NCBI GenBank assembly: GCA_037976565.1
Contig: CP137680.1
Location: 29,781,694 to 29,845,693 of the forward strand
Origin: Mesocentrotus franciscanus
Taxonomy: Eukaryota; Echinodermata; Echinoidea; Camarodonta; Strongylocentrotidae
DNA: 64,000 nt
Direction of reading: 5' to 3'
Part shown: one piece after another, positions 34,875 to 45,633 of the stretch
Numbering within the stretch: the stretch's first letter is position 1
How the letters are laid out: each line of letters opens with the position of its first letter
Program-made: the position numbers and the translations under genes
The notes under the pieces: generated by a model
The model's input: only the letters and a program-made list of their open reading frames with translations
Databases searched by the model: none
Told to the model about the DNA's origin: nothing

Positions 34875-35473
34875 ACAGCCTAGCTGTAGATTAAGAAAGT
34901 TTTCAGGATCTCCAATAACAACTGTTGTCATGTCAGTGGCGGATCCCGCCTGGTGGGGGCGATTCGGCCACGGCCAACCCCTTTTGGCGGCCTTAAAAAA
35001 GGGGGAAGAAAGAGACGGAAGAAAACATGAGAAAATAAGGTAAAAGAGAAGAAGAGATGAAAAATGAAAGAGAGAGAGATCGAGAGAGAAATGAAATTTT
35101 ATAAAAATCATTACCCTGAATAATGGGTCGGCAACGGATGCATGGGATATGGACCCAACCGCAAGCTATTCGTAATGCATACGTAAATGATTAATCGATG
35201 GAGGATCGAGGGAGGGGGAGGTCGACTACCTCGGCCGCGGCTCCATCATTTTCTTTCGCAGCATAAAAGAAGGAAAAGGGAAAGAGAGAGCGACGGAAGA
35301 TAGAGGAGATAAATGAGAGGAAAGAAGGTAAAAGAGAAGAAGATAGATGGAGAGAGGAAAAGGAGAGAGAGAGAGAGAGAGAAAGAATACAGCTAACATT
35401 GCCGATGCAGAGTTGGCACAGCATGCACCTACGTATAAGAAGAAAAAAAACAGTTCTATGAAAATGTATTTAA
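34870..35473. other. Spacer with one hAT-like end and purine-rich tracts
   Basis: CAGTGGCGGATCCCGCC at 34934 looks like an hAT-type terminus, but no matching opposite end was found. GA-rich low-complexity sequence occurs at 34995-35095 and 35265-35390. No gene. Confidence 0.45.
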
Positions 35474-36247
35474 AGGCCAAGTCCACTCCAAAAATAACCT
35501 ACTTTCAATAGAACCAGAAAAATCAGACAAACCAATCAAAAAAGGTTTGAGCAAAATCGGATAACTAATAAGAAAGTTATGAATTTTTAATGACATGAAA
35601 AACTTTGAAAATCACTACACAAATTGGCAACTCACTCATGAGTCTGTGACGTATGGTCCTCACTATCCACTAATTATTTTCTTTATATTGATAATATAAA
35701 TTTCCTATTTTCCCTAAGAATCTTATTTCTTCACACCAGCATCCAAGTTAGATTGATAGTAATATGTTTTTGTGTGGATGCACTAATATAGAGTAATTTT
35801 TTTCCAGTTAAATCATGAAAAATTTGAATTTTGATAAACTATTTATATAAAAATCAATAATTATGAATATACAATATTCAGAAAATAGTATCAATTCTTC
35901 AAAGTTCATAAAAATTTTGTGAAATGTCATGCAAGCAGTATGATACAAATCATATAACCTGGGCAAAGGCATGGGGAAATCAAGTTTTGGGGGATAAAAA
36001 GGAAATTAATGGGATTAAACTATATAAAGCAATTGACAAATAGTGAGGACATGACGTCACAAACTGATAACCAAATTGGCAATTTGTGTAGTGATTTCCA
36101 TTGTTTTTTAGTTTTACATACTTTTTCAAAAATTCATAACTTTCTTATTGTATTAGTTATCCGATTTTGCTCAAACTTTTTTTGATTGGTTTGTCCGATT
36201 TTTCTGGTTCTATTAAAGGCAAGTTATTTTTGGAGTGGACTTGTACT
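35474..36247. mobile_element. TTAA-type palindromic MITE A2 (intact copy)
   Basis: It is flanked by TTAA at 35470-35473 and 36248-36251. The left arm GGCCAAGTCCACTCC... and the right arm ...GGAGTGGACTTGTACT fold back for roughly 190 bp each. The AT-rich middle matches 1390-1740 and 6870-6990 of A1 (inverted orientation). It gives the empty-site reference for A1. Confidence 0.85.
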
Positions 36248-36307
36248 TTAAGAGAAATAGAGATGGTTTCAACAAAATTAAAATTAATGATAGGAGCAGT
36301 GCGAATC

Positions 36308-36661
36308 CAGGGGCGGATCTAGCTTTTTGCTAAGGGGGGTGACCCAATGACGATGCGGCGCATCGTCCACGAGCCGCGAAGCGGCGAGACGATTTTTTTT
36401 TTTTTTTTTGGGGTGCTATTTTGAACCCCCGTAAGAGATGTATTTTTCCTGGCATCTACTAATTACACAATGGAGACCATAAAAAGCAGTGCATGATAAC
36501 GTCTTTTTAAATCAAGTAACACATTAAGCAGTCTGACCCAATGACGATGCAGATACTGTGTGGGTTGGACACATGATGGCGTTTTTCTATGCACATCACA
36601 TTTTCACTTGGCAGCCCAAGGGGGTTAAACCCCCTAAACCAACCCCGTAGATCCGCCACTG
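36308..36661. mobile_element. Small hAT-like MITE K
   Basis: The termini CAGGGGCGGATCTAG and GTAGATCCGCCACTG are inverted. GAATC precedes and follows the element (shorter than the usual 8-bp TSD). TGACCCAATGACGATGC occurs twice inside. Confidence 0.65.
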
Positions 36662-37717
36662 GAATCTCAAGGCAAGACGGTTATCTTGAAGGTTCTGAAT
36701 CGCTTGAACTCGAGAGAGTGCCCCTAGACCTAAGCATCCCAAAATAACCCTTTATTCAAAATTGTCCTTAAGATCGAGAGTGTGAGTGATAAAGAGAATT
36801 GATTTCAAACGAAATAAACCAATAAAGGGGCAGTGCAAATTTCAAGGAATATAGAATGGAGTTTAGAGCGGCCAGGGCTCTGCCTAGCTCTCGACGCCGG
36901 TAGAGGAAGCGTGCTATTGAACCCTATCCGTTAAAATAGAAGTGATTCCAAACTCCCAAGACAACGCTTTGTAGTATAAAATTGTTGTTAGCTAGGAGAG
37001 AGTGTGGGTTTCTATCGCTCAAAACGGCTATCTTGAAGGTTTTGAATTGCTAAAACTCGAGAACGTCCGAGGGCTCCGCCCCCATATGACCCCTTCCCGA
37101 CATGAGCCTTTTAAGACGTGCCCTTGGACCCCACTTATTATGCGCCCACAAAATGAAAAGGGAAAAAGAGACCGATTTCCGATGAGTTTGCTCGACATGG
37201 GCCTTCGCAAACAGCGGAGGAAAGTAGAACAGTTTGAAAATATTAGTTGTATAAAATAGTCTTTAAGAATATCATATATGTTTGAATGAGGCTGACGTGG
37301 GACGTGGGTCTCGGACTCCCGGACCTCGAAGTGAGAAAGGTTTGAACTTTCCAATTGATTGAAAAAATAAATTATAATGCCTGATTGTGAAAAGCATGCC
37401 TATTTCAACAGTTTTATTAAGGCGCCAAAATAGACCAGAAAGTATTTCTCAATTTCACAATTATTTGCGCCTAGGAAGAAAACAATTGAGTCTTTCAACA
37501 AATTTGGTTGAAAGGCCTTTCAACAAATTTTGCAACAAACTTGCCTGAAAAAAAGAAAAAACTATGCAAAAAAGGGCGTTTAGGGGTCTTAAAAAGCATG
37601 AAAACCCAGGGGCTTCAAGGGTGCTCTGTCCCCTTAACCCCCACCGGGGCGTTGCCCCTGGACCCCTAGCCGTTTAAAAACGAACCCCTAATTGAAAAAT
37701 ATGGTTACGGGCCTGAT
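36662..37717. other. Unassigned, locally duplicated spacer
   Basis: GGTTATCTTGAAGGTTCTGA and the following CTCGAGA at 36679-36712 recur with changes at 37026-37062, suggesting an old duplication of about 345 bp. A GGGGC/GCCCC-rich block at 37575-37680 resembles the J/I module. No gene is recognised. Confidence 0.45.
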
Positions 37718-38325
37718 CTGGCTTCCGGCCACTGCACTCAACGGCCACTGCATTGCTGAATACGACAGATGAATGGCTGAAAAGCTTTGAACAAGGCAAA
37801 GTGGTATGCTCTGTAATGATAGATTATTTTGAAGAAAGCCTTCAACACAGTTGATTTTGATTTACTAATTCAAAAATTAAAATATTATGGTAATGGACAA
37901 CACACAATCAATTGGTTTACAAGTTATCTGTATTATGAGAGATACCAACAAAAAAAAACAGTTCATGGTATATTATCTGAGTTATTACCTATTCAATCTG
38001 GAATTCCCCAAGGGTCCATCCTTGGACCAATTCTCTTTATTATGCACATCAACGATTTACCCTTAGTACTAAAAAATTGCAAAATTAATATGTATGCTGA
38101 TGACACCATTTTATATTATGCTAGTAACGACTTTTCTGAAATGGAAAACAAAGTAAACGAAGATTTAGTAAATGTGAAAAAATGGCTTGATGTCAATAAG
38201 TTAAGTTTAAATATAAATAAAACAGAATACATTGTACTAGGAACTAAAAATCGTTTAAAATTAGCACGTAATACAACTTTAAATATCAACATAGATGGGA
38301 CCCCTCAAAAAAGAGTTACTACATG
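37718..38325 (+). pseudogene. LINE reverse transcriptase fragment, part 1
   Basis: A CR1/Jockey-type RT begins at a GFRPLHSTAT motif (37725) and continues through a frameshift near 37830 (KAFNTVDFDLL), GIPQGSILGP (about 38002), MYADDT (about 38090) and NKLSLNINKTEY. It then stops where element I is inserted. Sequence differs clearly from the LINE at 21409-24514, so it is a second lineage. Neither 5' nor 3' end of the element is present. Confidence 0.85.
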
Positions 38326-38409
38326 CAGGCGCGCCGGAAGCAGTTTGGGATTTTTTTTTGGGGGGGGGGCAAACATTCCAGGGGGCTCACATTTTAGGGG
38401 CAGTGGCGT

Positions 38410-38643
38410 AATGAGCAAAAAGGTCAAGGGCGGAGCACCCGGAAGCTCAGGGGTTGTAGGCATTACATTACGGTCAGAGAAGCATAATAGATAGGGCCTA
38501 CCTTATTTGTGACACTGGCAGGTCACTAATTGGCGTGGGGTCCAGGGGGCTGAGCCCCATGAAGCTCAGGGGTTTTAGGCATTTAATTACGGTCAGATGA
38601 GCATCCAGGGGCCCGCCTTAGGGCCCTTGGTGGGGTCCAGGGG
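38410..38643 (-). repeat. Module units in element I, left of X
   Basis: Minus-orientation copies of the module: TTACGGTCAGAGAAGCAT, GTGACACTGGCAGGTCAC, AATTGGCGTGGGGTCC and CCCTTGGTGGGGTCC. Confidence 0.85.
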
Positions 38644-40481
38644 CATGGGTGTCGATCACGGGGGGGGGGGATGGGGGGATATATCCCCCAAATATTTCAG
38701 GTGGGGGGATGGCCTGTACAATCATCCCCCCAACAACAACAAAAAATGAAGAGAAAAATTAATGATGAGAGCCCGATGAGAGTAGTTAATGGTTATTACT
38801 CGCAAAATGACCATCAATATACACGTTTTGCTATCTCATTTTCATAATACATACATATAGAAAACGAAGTAAATGAGACAACCGTTTATGAGACAAGAAT
38901 AAATTGAATTCTCGCTCATACGGCTTCATCAGGAATTGATGAATTTATTCAATTTATTCAATCAACAGCATCATAGAAATGCAGTGCGCCAAATGCAAAG
39001 CCGCAGCGTTAAAAAGCAACGAGCTAAATGTTAAGCGCGAAGCGCAAAAGTGCAAAAAAGAAGTAGAGAGTGGGAGAGAGATAATGAGAGACAGAGAGGA
39101 TAATAACCCAGGTAGCAAGCCCATGTGGGACCCACATGGGTCCCATATTCTCTGAAACATGGGCCCCATATGGAAAACATCTGGGGCCCTAAGGCATCTG
39201 CACCCAAGAAGCATATGGGACCCATATGGGTAAACCCATATAAGACAGATGGGACCCAGATGGGACCCATACCAAACTGGGCCCAAATGGGTATGCCCAG
39301 CTTAATCCCATCTGGTACCCATATTGGTTAACCCAGATATATCCCATGTGGGTTAACCCAGATTTTCCCCATGTGTTACCCATATGGGCATATTCATATT
39401 CTACCCATATGTGTACGCCCAGCTCATTCCCATCTGGGACCCATAAGGGCTGGCCCAGATAGATCCCATATGGGTTACTAAATATTGGCCCCATATGGGA
39501 TACATAATGGGTTCCATTTAATAGCCCAGATGGCACAAGTGACCCAGATCATCCCCATATGGGCTTGCTACCTGGGAAAAAGGGGAAAGGGGAAGAAACG
39601 GGCAGAAGAAAAAAGGAAGGGGGAAGAGAAAAGGAAGAAAGACTAGAGAAAGAGGGACATATATATTCTAGCATTTCTTTCAGGGAACTGATGTGAATGG
39701 GCGATGAAAAAAGAGGTTGACTTTAAAGTAACCTACAATGAAATATTATTCATGTTTATTTCTTACAATGTCAAAATTACTTTACGGGATCCCCCTCCCT
39801 AAAAGGCTTAGGCATGGGTGATGGTAGGTATGAGGTTAATGCATGATCAGGAATTAGTTGAGTGGATGGAAAAGAAGTGAGAAATAAGCTGAAAGAAACA
39901 TGGAAAATTGCCATGGAATGATGGAAGGCAATGTGATGAGACAGGCCCAACATGTTCTAAAACAAGTAATAATATTCAAGAATAGTTATGATTTCTTTCA
40001 CCTAGGAGTTCTTCAAAAATTAATTAAAAACGAGTAAATAATCAATGCCACCTTATTGACAGGGCTTAAAAGGAAAGTGAAAAGAAAAATAAGAAACAAA
40101 AAAGATTGAATGAAATTTGGGACTGATTGTGAATTTCAATACGCGCAAGGTAACATAATACTTTCACAAGTTGATATCCCTCACCGTTGGTTTTTTTTTT
40201 TGGTAATGTCTAAATTTCGTTTAAAAATAGATGATATCAGTCTGGTAGGCCTACACTGCAGGCAAGAGTCAGGACTAACATTTAGCATGTTATTAATTTT
40301 ATTACCACTCTTATATTCTCTGAAATTTTATCTTTATTGAGGGTGACTTGAAAAAGTTAATAACTTGAAAGGGAGGGGTGCAACCTGCCACACGCTTCTA
40401 CCTCTTGGTTGCTTTGATCGATTGCCGAAAATATTTTGGCACCTATCATCCCCCAACCACGGATACAGATCGACACCCATG
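38644..40481 (+). mobile_element. TIR element X with 8-bp TSD, nested in I
   Basis: The ends CATGGGTGTCGATC and GATCGACACCCATG are a 14-bp perfect TIR. TSD TCCAGGGG is perfect (38636-38643, 40482-40489). 8 bp suggests hAT. Internal G-runs lie near the left end; the rest is purine- or AT-rich and non-coding. It contains element N. Confidence 0.85.
39107..39576. mobile_element. Element N built from CCCATATGGG palindromes
   Basis: The ends CCCAGGTAGCAAGCCCAT and GGGCTTGCTACCTGGG are inverted. The interior is a run of GGGACCCATATGGG-type words (themselves palindromic) about every 25-40 bases, which makes frames rich in MGPIW/THMG in both strands; these are not genes. AA flanks both ends. The CCCAGGT tip is shared with element M. 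Confidence 0.8.
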
Positions 40482-40489
40482 TCCAGGGG

Positions 40490-40985
40490 GCAGAGCCCCC
40501 GAAAGCCCAGGGGTTTTAGGTATTTAATTACTGTCAGATGAGCATCCAGGGGCCCTCCTTAGGATCTTTGGTGGGGTCCAGGGGGCGGAGCCCCCGTAAG
40601 CTCAGGGGGTTTAGGCATTTAATTACGGTCAGATGAGCATATTTTGATACCTCATTTGTGACACTGGCAGGTCATTTATTCTTTCTTTCTCTCTTTTTTT
40701 CTTTTTCTCTTCAACATACTTTTTCAAAAAGGGGGGCTGGAGCCCCGAGCCCCGCCGTTCTGCAGATCCCGACCTGAAGGCTTTTAAATAAGCTTCCGGG
40801 GGCTCTGCCCCCTGGACCCCACCAAGGATCCTAAGGAGGGCCCCTGGATGCTCATCTGACAGTAATTAAATGCCTAAAACCCCTGAGCTTAAGGGGGCTC
40901 CGCCCCTGGACCCCACCAAGGGCCCTAAGGCGGGCCCCTGGATGCTCATCTGACCGTAATTAAATACCTAAAACCCCTGAAAATC
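40490..40985 (-). repeat. Module units in element I, right of X
   Basis: Continuation of the array: GGTATTTAATTACTGTCAGA, GTGACACTGGCAGGTCA, then an inversion near 40790 after which units run in plus orientation (CTTCCGGGGGCTCTGCCCCC, GACAGTAATTAAATGCC). The switch, with the ATTCTTTCTTTCTCTC stretch, matches the foldback's arm sequence at 14480. Confidence 0.75.
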
Positions 40986-41456
40986 ATATCATTTCAGCAA
41001 CATTTGTAAATCACTGGTATCGAATAAGAAATAAACCACGTTTGAATTTTATTTGGGGGCAACTGCCCCCCCCCCATCAGTACGCCAGTGTTTAGGGGCT
41101 TATGTCTTCTCACCCCTTTCATAAAAAAAGACACACGCTTTCCCATCCTCACACAATATTTCCACGATATGCGCGTATCGCGATTTTAATATCCTCCATT
41201 AATTGATAAATATAGGGGCATGCGGACTGTTTAGGAAATTTAATTCCTGTTTACTCTCCTTTTCTTTGAATGGAATATAATTGTGATTGTGATCAATTCA
41301 TTTTATATTTTATTTTTGGTTAAAAAATACAAACCGTTTTTACTCCTTTACTGCTGATTTTTTTCGGAGGGGGGGGGGCTTTTGGGTGGCGAAAATGCGT
41401 TTTGGCCCCCCTTTTCGATGGGGCGACCGCGCCCTCCCCCACTTCCGGCGCCCCTG

Positions 41457-41575
41457 ACTACATGCAAGCATTTAGGAGTGATTATTGATGAAACTTTATC
41501 ATGGACAGACCATATTAAATCTGTACAAAAGAAATGTAGTAGTGGATTGTATATGTTAAAATCAGCCTCATGATG
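41457..41575 (+). pseudogene. LINE reverse transcriptase fragment, part 2
   Basis: Continuation of the RT cut at 38325: the frame CKHLGVIIDETLSWTDHI... runs to TGA at 41571-41573. It is the thumb-side conserved block after the YADD region. Confidence 0.85.
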
Positions 41576-41739
41576 TGTTTTCCCCCTCGATCACACCAGC
41601 TATACACACACAATCAACCTTAATTAAATGGCCTAATATTATTAGGAACCAAAATGGAGACAAAAAGAAACTTCAGTCTATATAGAGAACGACAGGAAAC
41701 CGGCCCATCATCATTACCCATAGGAAAGAAATGAGCCTG

Positions 41740-42095
41740 CCGCATAATCTCCTGCGGCAGACCTGCCGCAGATCTGCAGCAGACCTGCCGCAGACAGTCA
41801 TCTTTTTCACATGCAAATTAGTTTTGCCGCAGACTTTCTGCACCCTTGCCGCATCGCATACTCTTTCAGTATGATGAAGAGTCTGCGACAGGTCTGCCGC
41901 AGACTCTTCATCATGGATATTCATAGAAAAGGCTATGACAATTGATCTGCGGCAGATCTGCCGCAGATTCTTTATCATGAATATTCATAGAAAGGCTATA
42001 TGACAAAGAGTCTGCGGCAGATCTGCCGCAGACTCTTCATCATGAATATTCATATCCCATATAGACCTGCTGCAGACTTTCCGCATACTCTTTCA
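41740..42095. repeat. Array of CTGCGGCAGATCTGCCGCAG palindromes, first block
   Basis: Six or more TCTGCGGCAG/CTGCCGCAGA words, several as exact palindromes centred on AGATCT, alternating with CATCATGAATATTCATA, itself partly palindromic. Confidence 0.8.
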
Positions 42096-42640
42096 TATCC
42101 ACCCCAGTGGAAGTGGCAATTATTAAAGTATGCAGTCTTGCAGGAAGGCTGCTGGAGAGCCATATGGCATGCATTGCATCATTACATTCTAGCACCTTGA
42201 AGTAGAAACAGCTAGAACAGGCAGAATTGCTTCAAAAATTCTACAAATGTGGGTTTAACACAATGCAGAAGTAGAGGTACAGGTAGAAATACAATAACTG
42301 CATACACATAGTCCAGAGTAGAGTCACAGATCCACATTACACAAAAGTTACAACAAAAAAGTGAGTTAGTGGGGCTGCATGAAGATAAGATCACATGGCA
42401 CAATTAACTAAAAAGTTTGAAACAGCTATCCGTTAATTCCTCACTCTCCTCGTTATGTAACAAATTCCTCTCATGGTACCAGTTAGAACTTGTAGCAAAT
42501 TACATATTGTTTGGTTTGACAGCTAGAAGCTAAAAAGACAAATAAAAGTGCTAGCTAATTAACCGTGACAGGAATTTACAACCTCATGGTATATATACTG
42601 TTGCATGGTTGCATGGTCCTCCAAAATGGCCGCCTAAAGC
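42096..42640. other. Spacer between palindrome arrays
   Basis: AT-rich, with no gene recognised. It may be the interior of one element whose two ends are the palindrome arrays. Confidence 0.4.
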
Positions 42641-42945
42641 CTTGCCGCAGACTGTATAATTTCCCACTTTTCTGTGGCAGATCTGCCGCACACTGTTCCT
42701 GTGGCATACTGGTTTGCGGCAAGTTTGGAGCAAAGTATCATTCTGCCGCAGATCTGCCGCAGACTGTTCCTGCGGCATACTGGTATGCGGCGAGTCTGGA
42801 GCAAAGTTTCATTCTGCCGCAGATCTGCCGCAGACTGTTTCTGTGGCATACTGGTATGCGGCAAGTCTGCAACAAAATTTCTTTCTGCCGCATACTTCGG
42901 CATACTCTTTGCCGCAGACTTAAAGTCTGCGGCAGGTCTGTAATT
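42641..42945 (+). repeat. About 71-bp tandem repeat with TGCCGCAGATCTGCCGCA, second block
   Basis: Three and a bit units of about 71 bp start TGCGGC at 42715, 42786 and 42856. Each carries ATTCTGCCGCAGATCTGCCG and CTGTTCCTGCGGCATACTGG. The block ends GACTTAAAGTC TGCGGCAGG. Confidence 0.85.
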
Positions 42946-43326
42946 AATATAAAATTATAGAATGGCGCAAAAATAACATATAACACATCTAAAAAGCGAT
43001 TCAATTAAATTATATGAAGTCGGTAATTGCATGGTTACAGGCCGGCTCGGGATTGCGCATAGCCTACCGGTTGCCATAGTGATTGCGCCTCATAATCAAT
43101 CAAAATTTATAATTTCAATAACGTTTCCAATTGGGTATTAACATCTAAATGAAAGCGTATTTCACCTCCGTCTCACAAAAATACAAACACCTCCATTTCG
43201 TTTGTTAATTATAGCCCGATTTATATTACAATTGCATTGGGGGTTTGTGGGAGAATTTTCAGTAAGCCAGGTTTCTGTATTCCCAATAACGCATGTCTAA
43301 ATTGACAAAGACGGAAAAAATAAAGA
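42946..43326. other. Spacer
   Basis: No gene, element end or repeat recognised. Confidence 0.5.
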
Positions 43327-43334
43327 CATTTTTT

Positions 43335-43877
43335 CAAGCGCGTAGCCAGGATTTTATTTTAGGGGCACGTGGGTACAGGGAGGGGGGTTTCCCCGCGCAA
43401 AGCGCGGAAGCTTTGACGTGTCATTAAATTGTTAGAGAAAGGTACCGTACCGTTCTCGACCCTATTAATCCTTGTCTTCAGTCCCCCTCCTGCGCGAAGG
43501 CGGAAGCTATGACGTTTCATCAAATCATTAGAGAAAGAAGACGATTCGGTGTACCGTTCCGGCGACTCTTAATCCTTGTCTGAATTCAGCTTCCCCTCCC
43601 GCGCGAAGCGCGATAGATTTGACATTTCATTCAATTATTAGAGAAAGAAGACGCATTCATTGTATACCGATCTCGACTCTTAATCCTTCTCCCGCGCGAA
43701 GCGCGGAAGCTTTGACGTTTCATAAAATTAATAGAGAAGATGACGATTCGTTGTACCGTGCTCCTTTTTCTTCCTACGTCCTCTTCCTTTTTTCTCTTCT
43801 CTTTTTTAATTTTTTTTTTTTTTATGTCCGGCGGTTTTTTGGGGGCGAACGCCCCACCGCCCCTGGCTACGCGCCTG
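43335..43877 (+). mobile_element. hAT-like element P with perfect 8-bp TSD
   Basis: The ends CAAGCGCGTAGCCAGG and CCTGGCTACGCGCCTG are inverted. TSD CATTTTTT occurs at 43327-43334 and 43878-43885. The interior is four diverged units of about 95-110 bp, each starting CCGCGCGAAGCGCGGAAGCT and containing TTAGAGAAAGAAGACGATTC. Confidence 0.85.
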
Positions 43878-43895
43878 CATTTTTTTAAAGTTATG

Positions 43896-44395
43896 NNNNN
43901 NNNNNNNNNNNNNNNNNNNNNNNNNNNNNNNNNNNNNNNNNNNNNNNNNNNNNNNNNNNNNNNNNNNNNNNNNNNNNNNNNNNNNNNNNNNNNNNNNNNN
44001 NNNNNNNNNNNNNNNNNNNNNNNNNNNNNNNNNNNNNNNNNNNNNNNNNNNNNNNNNNNNNNNNNNNNNNNNNNNNNNNNNNNNNNNNNNNNNNNNNNNN
44101 NNNNNNNNNNNNNNNNNNNNNNNNNNNNNNNNNNNNNNNNNNNNNNNNNNNNNNNNNNNNNNNNNNNNNNNNNNNNNNNNNNNNNNNNNNNNNNNNNNNN
44201 NNNNNNNNNNNNNNNNNNNNNNNNNNNNNNNNNNNNNNNNNNNNNNNNNNNNNNNNNNNNNNNNNNNNNNNNNNNNNNNNNNNNNNNNNNNNNNNNNNNN
44301 NNNNNNNNNNNNNNNNNNNNNNNNNNNNNNNNNNNNNNNNNNNNNNNNNNNNNNNNNNNNNNNNNNNNNNNNNNNNNNNNNNNNNNNNNNNNNNN
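43896..44395. other. Assembly gap, 500 N
   Basis: Exactly 500 unknown bases, probably a placeholder of unknown true size. It lies upstream of the first visible phosphatase exon and may hide 5' gene sequence. Frames drawn across it are meaningless. Confidence 0.95.
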
Positions 44396-45549
44396 TTGTT
44401 TGAGGGGATCGTTGTGTATTACTTTGAGGTTATGCAAACTTAAAGTTTAAAACTATGATGCTCCTGTGTAGACATTCCGATACCAAATCTGCAGTCAGTC
44501 AGTAATTGGTAGTTTGCCAAAGGTCAAGGTCTACTGTACTGTATATCATCAGGTATGCTTTGATGCTGCTGGCTGGAACAAACCCTCTCATTTTATACAT
44601 CAATGGGACTTCAGGTCTTCAGCCAAATCATAATGGGGTCAAAGTCAATATTGATAACGGTTTGTTCTGTCACCATAATAACCCTGGGATAGCTAACCAC
44701 AAGAATGAAATCAGAAAAATGTGCATTCATTCACGTACTATGATTTGGTGTTCATTCATGAAAAGAGTCATTATACAGTCTGTAGCTTTCTTGTACATGT
44801 AGTACAGATGACAACGCTCTACAGCGATCCAAGTTGGCCTATGTGTCCATTTGGCAATGACTTCCTACTAGAACTGTTGAGCTATTGCTATTCCATTGAA
44901 ATTTTCATTTTAAAAACACAAAATATTGTTTGGCTTTTACTGTAGAAGTTAGGGAAAATTGGGGGGGGGGGGAGGGGCTGGTACCCTTGTTCTTGTATGT
45001 ACATGTAGGCCTACATGTACCTGGGCATATGGGCCTATTGTTAGAATGGGGCTTTATTCATTTGCTATCATTGAATGAAATGTGATATTAAGGTTACTGG
45101 TGTAGTGGCTACTGAGTACTGACAGTAAAGGACTTTGTTTCATACTTGTGACCAAGGACTCAACTACTAATATACATATATGTACTTCCATGTTATTCTT
45201 GATTTATTTAGAGACATAAGTAATTCAGAAAGGCTACATCTAATATACATGAAGAACTTACTCTGTCCCTAGCATATATGTAGCTTTGGATCATTGTCTA
45301 ATTTTGGAGATTAAAAAATGGAGAAAAAATAATGAAAGTGGTTTAATTGTGCATACATTACATGTACATGTACACGTATGTGATTTGGGGAGATATTTTC
45401 TGAGTATGGTTCATACACATACTTGGGAGAAAAATGAATTTCTTTTGCAGCTGAGATATAGCCTACTGCCGCACAGTGTCTGTATTGTTTATTTGTCCCA
45501 TTCATTGATTTTTGTGTGAGTTGTTGTCCCTTGACACATCATTAACCAG
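44396..45549 (+). other. Likely intron or 5' region of the phosphatase gene
   Basis: AT-rich single-copy-looking sequence without a recognisable exon or element. A G-run lies at 44961-44977. Confidence 0.45.
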
Positions 45550-45633
45550 ACATGGAAGATGCGCACACACAGATCCTTGCTATTGATGATGACAAGGATT
45601 CTGCTTTCTTTGCAGTGTATGATGGCCATGGAG
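45550..45633 (+). CDS. PP2C visible exon 1 (MEDAH, DGHGG)
   Basis: The acceptor ATTAACCAG precedes and the donor GTAAGA follows. It enters with the last two bases of a codon, so an upstream coding exon must exist. Carries two sets of metal ligands. Confidence 0.92.

Larger units (their letters stand above)
38326..41456 (+). mobile_element. hAT-like element I, inserted in the RT
   Basis: It starts CAGGCGCGCCGGAAG and ends CTTCCGGCGCCCCTG. The 8-bp TSD ACTACATG is perfect (38318-38325, 41457-41464). Excising it restores the RT frame between ...RVTTC and KHLGVIIDE. It contains module units on both sides of nested element X, and a GGGCCCCC-rich right end. Confidence 0.9.

Noticed and set aside
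34934..35230. A second complete hAT-like element
   Set aside because: Only one terminus (CAGTGGCGGATCC) was found; no opposite end or TSD.
38954..39536. Frames rich in MGPIWVP and THMG
   Set aside because: Direct translation of CCCATATGGG/GGGACCCATATGGG palindromes of element N.
41673..43004. Overlapping frames with repeated ICRRL or AADLPQT words
   Set aside because: Translation of the TGCCGCAGATCTGCGGCA palindrome arrays on both strands.
43631..44450. Long frames on both strands across the gap
   Set aside because: They consist mostly of unknown residues from the 500-N run.
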